Source of the DNA: Posidonia oceanica | Taxonomy: Eukaryota; Streptophyta; Magnoliopsida; Alismatales; Posidoniaceae | NCBI GenBank assembly: GCA_037176725.1 | Contig: JAZBRS010000013.1 | Span: 12,465,001-12,529,000 of the forward strand | Length of the DNA stretch: 64,000 bases | Direction: 5' to 3' | Shown here: piece after piece, positions 59,015-64,000 of the stretch | Layout of the letters: every line of letters starts with the position of its first letter | Position numbering within the stretch: the stretch's first letter is position 1 | The notes under the pieces: model-generated | Told to the model about the DNA's origin: nothing | Seen by the model: only the letters and a program-made list of their open reading frames with translations | The model's database searches: none | Position numbers and translations under genes: made by a program

Positions 59015-60217
59015 CTAGTCAGTTCGGGCCTTCTTCGACTGCCTGGAGTCGGGGAACAAGGGACCGCCTGGCGGGACTTCAGCGATAGGCCAGAGCTGTC
59101 GGACTTCAGCTTCATATTCAGGGGTGCATCCTACGCCTCTCACAACTGCAATGTCTGTAGATTGGACCCCCTGCTGCATCAGACTAGCAAGCTTCTTGGT
59201 CGGGGCAGTTGTGCTGAGAGGGTACGTCTGTAGAAGCTTGGGCGCTGTACTGTCGATGAAGGCGCCCTGCTGGAAGCCGAACTGGCGCATGACCCTGATT
59301 GGGTGGTACTCTACGCCTGCTGTGAAGCCTGGAAGAACGATCAGTCGCGTGTCGCGCGCGCTGAAAAAGACAGTGAATGGCTCGGCTGCAGAAGGGACGA
59401 TACGCCAGGTCACAGCGTCGTCAGTCAGTGCTGACAGCCTCTCGTACTCTTCTTTGACGCTCTTGTCTGCTCTGGTACGGGTGCTGCTGCAGTATGCTTC
59501 GAAGGCGTGTACTTGAGGGCGCAGAAAGTCCATCTCTAAGTGCGCAGTCAGCCAGACTTGTATGAATGCTCCGCAACCGTGGAAGTGGCGGCAGCGATGA
59601 GAAATGCGGTCCAGCCCGCGATAGGTCTCTGCCAAGACAACTGGTGCCAGGTCTATGTGCTGGGTCACCACAGCTAGCGCAATCTCTGCGACCTCGATGG
59701 CCACTGTCAGTCGGCCATGAGTAAAGATTAGTTCGCCCAAAAAGCGGATGACAAATCCTCGGAGCCACAGCTCATCTCCGAGGTCGGCACGCTTGTTCAT
59801 GATATCATTGAAGTGTGCAAGGCGAAGCATAGGCTCTGGTCCACTGGTGCAGATTAGTCTCTGTTGGCAGGTTCGAGTGGATAGCCCAGTCAGCTGGCTT
59901 AGGACTTCGAGATATCCGTCGCGTCTCATGAAAATAGGAGGCCCCATGATTTTTGAAAAGCCGCATATCCGACGCACCTCTTCCAGTGTAGGTGTCAGCT
60001 CAGTCTTGCCAAAGCGGAAGACATGGTACGCCGGTTTCCAGAATCTTGCGGCGGCACACAGAAGGTGGCGGCTGACTTCCACATCAGCAGCCTTCAGCAG
60101 TTTAGTTGGTATGCCCCACAGGCGCAGCTGTTCACAGTCTTGTAAAGTGAGCCTGCTGATCCATTCTTGCAGGGTTTCCGAGCAATGTGCAGGAGTTAGC
60201 AGAGTAGGGAAGCCCAT
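59015..60217 (-). CDS. DUF7745 / plant-mobile-domain-like protein of element Z, intact, 400 aa
   Basis: ATG (60215-60217, MGFPTLLTPAHCSETLQEW) to stop at 59015. Residues about 10-115 contain LQEWISRLTLQDCEQLRLWG, FWKPAYHVFRFGKTELTPTL and EEVRRICGF. About 150-235 contain RGFVIRFLGELIFTHGR, LAPVVLAETYRGLDRI and FHGCGAFIQVWLTAHLE. About 285-340 contain WRIVPSAAEPFTVFF and GVEYHPIRVMRQFG. This order fits the plant DUF7745 domain (related to the plant mobile domain of MAIN/MAIL-type proteins) as I know it; no database search was possible. The C-terminus is short and basic (KKARTD). No signal peptide, membrane segment or nuclease motif is visible. It lies 1.55 kb after integrase in the same sense, so expression would need splicing, internal initiation or its own promoter. 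The function is unknown. Confidence 0.82.
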   Translation of the reverse strand: MGFPTLLTPAHCSETLQEWISRLTLQDCEQLRLWGIPTKLLKAADVEVSRHLLCAAARFWKPAYHVFRFGKTELTPTLEEVRRICGFSKIMGPPIFMRRDGYLEVLSQLTGLSTRTCQQRLICTSGPEPMLRLAHFNDIMNKRADLGDELWLRGFVIRFLGELIFTHGRLTVAIEVAEIALAVVTQHIDLAPVVLAETYRGLDRISHRCRHFHGCGAFIQVWLTAHLEMDFLRPQVHAFEAYCSSTRTRADKSVKEEYERLSALTDDAVTWRIVPSAAEPFTVFFSARDTRLIVLPGFTAGVEYHPIRVMRQFGFQQGAFIDSTAPKLLQTYPLSTTAPTKKLASLMQQGVQSTDIAVVRGVGCTPEYEAEVRQLWPIAEVPPGGPLFPDSRQSKKARTD

Positions 60218-61771
60218 TGCGCTGATCGCAGAAGACAGGCTGATGGATGCTAAGCTTGAAGGTACCTGCTATCAATAAATAGTCAGATCTCGCAGGTATG
60301 TAATCATTGACAACAAGAAGAAACTGAAACTGAAAACGTAGTTCCATATGCATTTAGCAGTTGATAACGGAACATAGCAGTTAAGCACTGATAAGCAGGG
60401 GGATTTTGTTGCAGTCTTGCGGACATGGGGGCGAGGGCTGGCAGGAGATCTGGACCAGCGCAGCTTGAGTGTCGTCGATGCGCTCTGCTGGGGAGAAGTA
60501 CTGTCTCAGGGCCGAAGCGTGTTGCAGAGCGGAGAGATTGGCAGGAAAGGAAGGATAGACGGGGATGCATGTATGCAGGATGCAAGTGCTATGCTTATGC
60601 GGACGAGTAGTATTAGATGAATGAGTATGCTTGAATGGATTAGCATGCTCGGATGGATGGGTATGCTTGGATGGATGCTTGAATGCCCTCAGCGTGCGGA
60701 GTGCTTTGGTGCCTGCTGCAGAGGAAGGGAGTGGTCCTTGACTCACTGGGTCCTACTCAGACTCTCGGCTTATTGGTGGCGCTCCGGAACAGGTGTTGGC
60801 ATTATACAGATGGCGGTGTGGTGAGGACAGGCTACTTGCTGCACTCTCAGGACCTACACCTATTCTTTCAGCTCTCTCTTTTTTTGAAAGGTTTCTCCCT
60901 CATGGGTATGCAGTCCTTTTTCTGCCCCTAGCTAGAAGAAGGGTAAGTGTTGCTCTTGGAGGGATGTGGTAGACCCTTTTCAAGCTTAACTCCCAGGGGA
61001 TCTCTAGTGATGGTATGGGGGATAACGGTGCCTGTATTTTCGGGCTGCAACTTGCCCTTTTCTTCTTCTCTTTTTTTTGTTTTTTGCTTTACTTGCTTTT
61101 TTTCTTTTTTTTTTGGTTTTTGTTCTATCTCTTTTCTCTTTCTTTTTTTTTTTCGCTTGTTGTTTTGCTTTTCTCTCTTTTTTTTTCTTTTTTTTTTTTC
61201 AGGCTTTTGCTATCCCCATTTTGGTGGCAAAAGGAGGGAGCTTGAATTGTAATAGATTTAGGCTTTGGGTCTGCTGTGTGATGGGTAGAAGGAACAGGGT
61301 TAGACTGCACACCCCTATCTCTAGGGCCGGCCTGTGTCTTCGTCCTCTGTCCCTTGGATGTGCCCAAGCCTAGATGTCTACTCTCACCTTTTCAGATTCA
61401 TATCCTAACATTTTTCTCTCGCAGAGATGTATGTCCTTACGAGATTAGACGGTTTGCCTGTCCTCACTGGTGGTGGCTCCCTCACTTGCTAAGACATCTA
61501 AGTAGTGCCGGGTGAGGCAGGGTGACTCTTTCCAGGGCAGGCAAGCACTTCCGGTTGTCATCACCGGGCCAAAGATGCAATGCTTGAGAGAATGACGATG
61601 ATGATTTGAAAAGAACGGGGGCAAGAGCTGAAAGGATGACGATGATGATGATTTAAATAGGGATGTAAGAGTTGAAAGGATGACGATGATGATTTGAAAC
61701 AGAGTTGAAGCAAGAAGGCGAGAATGAAAATGCAAGTGGGAGAAGGGCATCTGCAACGGGGCCGCTTTCGG
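60218..61771 (-). other. Spacer between integrase and DUF7745-like ORF, Z
   Basis: Matches the E1/E2 spacers in inverted order: degenerate 19-bp repeats (about 60610-60690), a T-rich tract on the plus strand (about 61060-61200, A/G-rich in the sense of the element), and GATGACGATGATGATTTGAA repeats (about 61580-61700), here with more units. The sense-strand CTATTTATTGATAGCAG before the DUF7745 ATG (near 60268-60284) is kept. Confidence 0.6.
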
Positions 61772-64000
61772 CTACTGATAGTACTTCTTGAGATAGCAGA
61801 GGTTGACGGGCTCAGACTGCTCAATCTGGTCCATATCCTCAAGAGTCACAGCGCCTCCCGAGAAGATCTGTTTGACCACAAAGGGGCCGCGCCAATTGGG
61901 TCGGAATTTCCCTCGACCGTCAGGCAAATGAATGGCGCGCAAGACAAGGTCCCCTGGCTGAAAGCTTCTGGGCTGGACCTTCTTCAAGAATGCTTTGGCC
62001 ATCCGCTTCTGATAGCAGTGAGCGTTATGCATGGCTTGCAATCTGCGCTCATCAATTAAGTTCAGTTGGACGCAGCGGTCTTCGACCCATTCTGCTTCTT
62101 CCAACTCAGCTTCCCGCAGGATCCGCAGGGAGGGGATCTCCACTTCAACAGGTAACACTGCTTCCATGCCGTACACCAGAGAGTACGGGGTGGCTCCTGT
62201 AGAGGTCCGTATTGATGTCCTGTACGCCCAGAGTGCGTACGGGAGCTTGTCATGCCAATCCTTGTGGATTTCTGCCATTTTCTTCAGGATCTTGACAATG
62301 TTTTTGTTTGCAGATTCCACTGCTCCATTCATCTGAGGCCGATAAGGCGAGGATCGATGGTGCTTGATCTTGAGACTTTGCAGGTATTCTTCGATCCTTT
62401 TGGCAATAAAGTTTGAGCCGTTATCAGAGATGACAGAGTGCGGGACCCCATACCGGGCAACAATATTGTTTCTGATAAATTTTTCTGTTGCCGCAGCGGT
62501 GACTGTCCTGTAAGAGGCCGCTTCCACCCACTTGGTGAAGTAATCGATCGCTACGAGAATGTAACGATGACCATTTGAAGCAGCGGGGTGGATGGCGCCG
62601 ATGACATCGATCCCCCAGGTGGAGAAGGGCCATGGCGAAGACATATTGTGCAGCTGATGTGGAGGGGCCTTGATGAAGTTACCAAGGATTTGACAGTTGT
62701 GGCATCTACGCACGAACCGGCAGCAGTCGGCTTCCATGGTCTGCCAGAAATATCCTTGAAGCATGATCTTCTTGGCCAGGAGGACGCCGTTCATGTGCGG
62801 GCCACAGGTTCCCGCATGCACTTGAAGCATCAGCGTGTCAGCCTCCGACTTGTTCAGGCAGCGCAGTAGCATCTGATTGTATGACCTTCTGTATAGCTAC
62901 CCGGCCCCTAACACATACTTTGACGCCAGACGCGCCAAAGTTCTCTTGTCTGCTGCCGTGGTATCAGGAGGAAAGTTACCAGACTCGAGGAAGGATTTTA
63001 TGTCTTGATACCAGGGCTGCCCCCCTGCGGGATCCGCTTCTTCTATGCTCATGCAGTATGCAGGCTGCTCAATGCGAGTGACTGATACATCCACAGTGCT
63101 GTCTTCTGAAATGGTGAGCCAGGATGCCAGAGTTGCTAGTGCGTCTGCATACGCGTTCTTCGCTCTGTTCAGGTATGTGAAGCGGATGCTCTTGAATTCT
63201 TTCATCAGCCTCAGCAGGTGTTCGTGATACGGCACAAGCTTGGGATCTTTTGTCTTCCAATCACCGTTCACTTGAGAAATCACCAGCATGGCATCGCCGT
63301 GCACATGCAGCTTCTGCGCCTCATGCTCGAGGGCGACTTTCAACCCTAGGATGCATGCTTCGTATTCTGCTTCGTTGTTTGTACAGGTGAAAGTCAGCTT
63401 CCTCGCGAAAGGAGTCATCTGTCCTTGGGGCGTGGTCAGCACTGCGCCTACGCCTCGACCCCTCTTGTTGACTGCACCATCAAAGTAGAGCTGCCATTCC
63501 TCTGCTTCTTCAGGATCTTTCTGCTCAGAGTCCTCCACTGCAAAGAGAATGTCTTCATCAGGGAACTGCGTCTGGAGGGGTTGGTATTCAGGCAGAGGGA
63601 GGTCAGCAAGATGGTCTGCCATTGCTTGACCCTTCATGGATTTCTGTGTGACGAAGGTGATGTCGTATTGAGACAATAACACCTGCCACTTGGCACATCT
63701 GCCCACCATGGCCGGCTTCTGGAAGAGGAATTTGATGGGATCGTGCCGGCATAAGAGCTGTACTGGGTATGCCATCATGTAGTGCCTCAGCTTCTGTGCA
63801 GCCCAGACAAGGGACAGGCAAGTCTTCTCTAGTGTTGTATACCTGGCTTCACATTCATTAAATTTCTTGCTCAGGTAGTAGATGGCGCGCTCCTTTCTAC
63901 CAGATTCGTCATGTTGGCCCAAGACGGCGCCCATGGAATGCTGCGTGGTAGAAAGGTAGAGAAGCAAAGGTCTCCCCGGCGTAGGCGGGACCAGGACAGG
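61772..64000 (-). pseudogene. pol: pol of element Z (RNase H, archaeal-type RNase H, integrase), cut by window edge
   Basis: One minus-strand frame from the window edge to the stop at 61772. It is interrupted by TAG at plus coordinates 62897-62899, where E2 has CAG. Visible parts: the first RNase H (YLSTTQHSMGAVLG), the archaeal-type RNase H (LYFDGAVNKRGRG, NNEAEYEA, HGDAML, YADALATL), and integrase with the HHCC finger, GIDVIG, ISDNG and GAVES. The C-terminus ends CYLKKYYQ with no chromodomain. RT, protease and gag are expected beyond 64000. Protein identity to E2 is high, although the LTRs of the two are strongly diverged. Confidence 0.93.

Larger units (their letters stand above)
49382..64000 (-). 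mobile_element. Element Z: inverted Tat/Ogre-like element, 3' part
   Basis: Read on the minus strand it runs pol (from the window edge), spacer, DUF7745-like ORF, 3' repeats, polypurine tract, LTR4. The gene order is the same as E1/E2, but it is more diverged. Its LTR terminus lies directly against E3 linker sequence, as in a nested insertion. The 5' LTR and gag would lie beyond 64000. Confidence 0.9.

Noticed and set aside
1..64000. tRNA, rRNA or host protein-coding genes
   Set aside because: I found no stretch not accounted for by retrotransposon LTR or interior sequence.

Overview
The window is plant nuclear DNA made entirely of LTR retrotransposon sequence. I see no host gene, rRNA, tRNA or CRISPR array. 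The elements are very large Ty3/Gypsy elements of the Tat/Ogre type. The signs are LTRs of 5.6-6.3 kb with TG...CA ends, a PBS of the kind reported for Tat/Ogre elements, a protease with a DNGSG active site, and an RT-RNase H-archaeal-type RNase H-integrase order without a chromodomain. The host is most likely an angiosperm with a large, repeat-rich genome; I cannot name the species.

Layout. 1-5595: 3' part of an LTR (LTR1) from a diverged element 'Y'. 5596-15619: right-hand part of the interior of element E1 (pol, a DUF7745-like ORF, 3' repeats). 15620-21264: LTR2. 21265-37571: complete interior of E2. 37572-43216: LTR3. 43217-49381: left-hand part of interior E3 (leader, gag, protease, linker). 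49382-64000: inverted element 'Z', with its LTR4 (49382-55643), 3' repeats, DUF7745-like ORF and integrase/RNase H up to the window edge. E1-LTR2-E2-LTR3-E3 is a head-to-tail array of two ~21.9 kb units sharing LTRs (positional offset about 21,895-21,952 bp). E2 with LTR2 and LTR3 is a full-length element of 27.6 kb.

Gene logic. Each element reads gag, an in-frame TAG, protease, a long acidic/Q/S/A-rich linker, RT, degenerate RNase H, archaeal-type RNase H and integrase, all in one frame. About 1.5 kb further on, in the same orientation, comes a ~400-codon DUF7745/plant-mobile-domain-like ORF, then about 3 kb of hairpin-forming tandem repeats, a polypurine tract and the 3' LTR. Every pol copy is broken, mostly by single C-to-T or G-to-A nonsense changes. 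E3 gag and the Z DUF7745-like ORF are intact.

Most interesting: (i) the sense-strand DUF7745-like ORF 3' of pol, with a substitution pattern suggesting purifying selection; (ii) 3' repeat arrays whose hairpin stems vary in a compensatory way between repeats and copies; (iii) a compensated hairpin that spans the polypurine tract and LTR boundary; (iv) an in-frame UAG between gag and protease; (v) two LTR junctions within about 60 bp of the same internal site.
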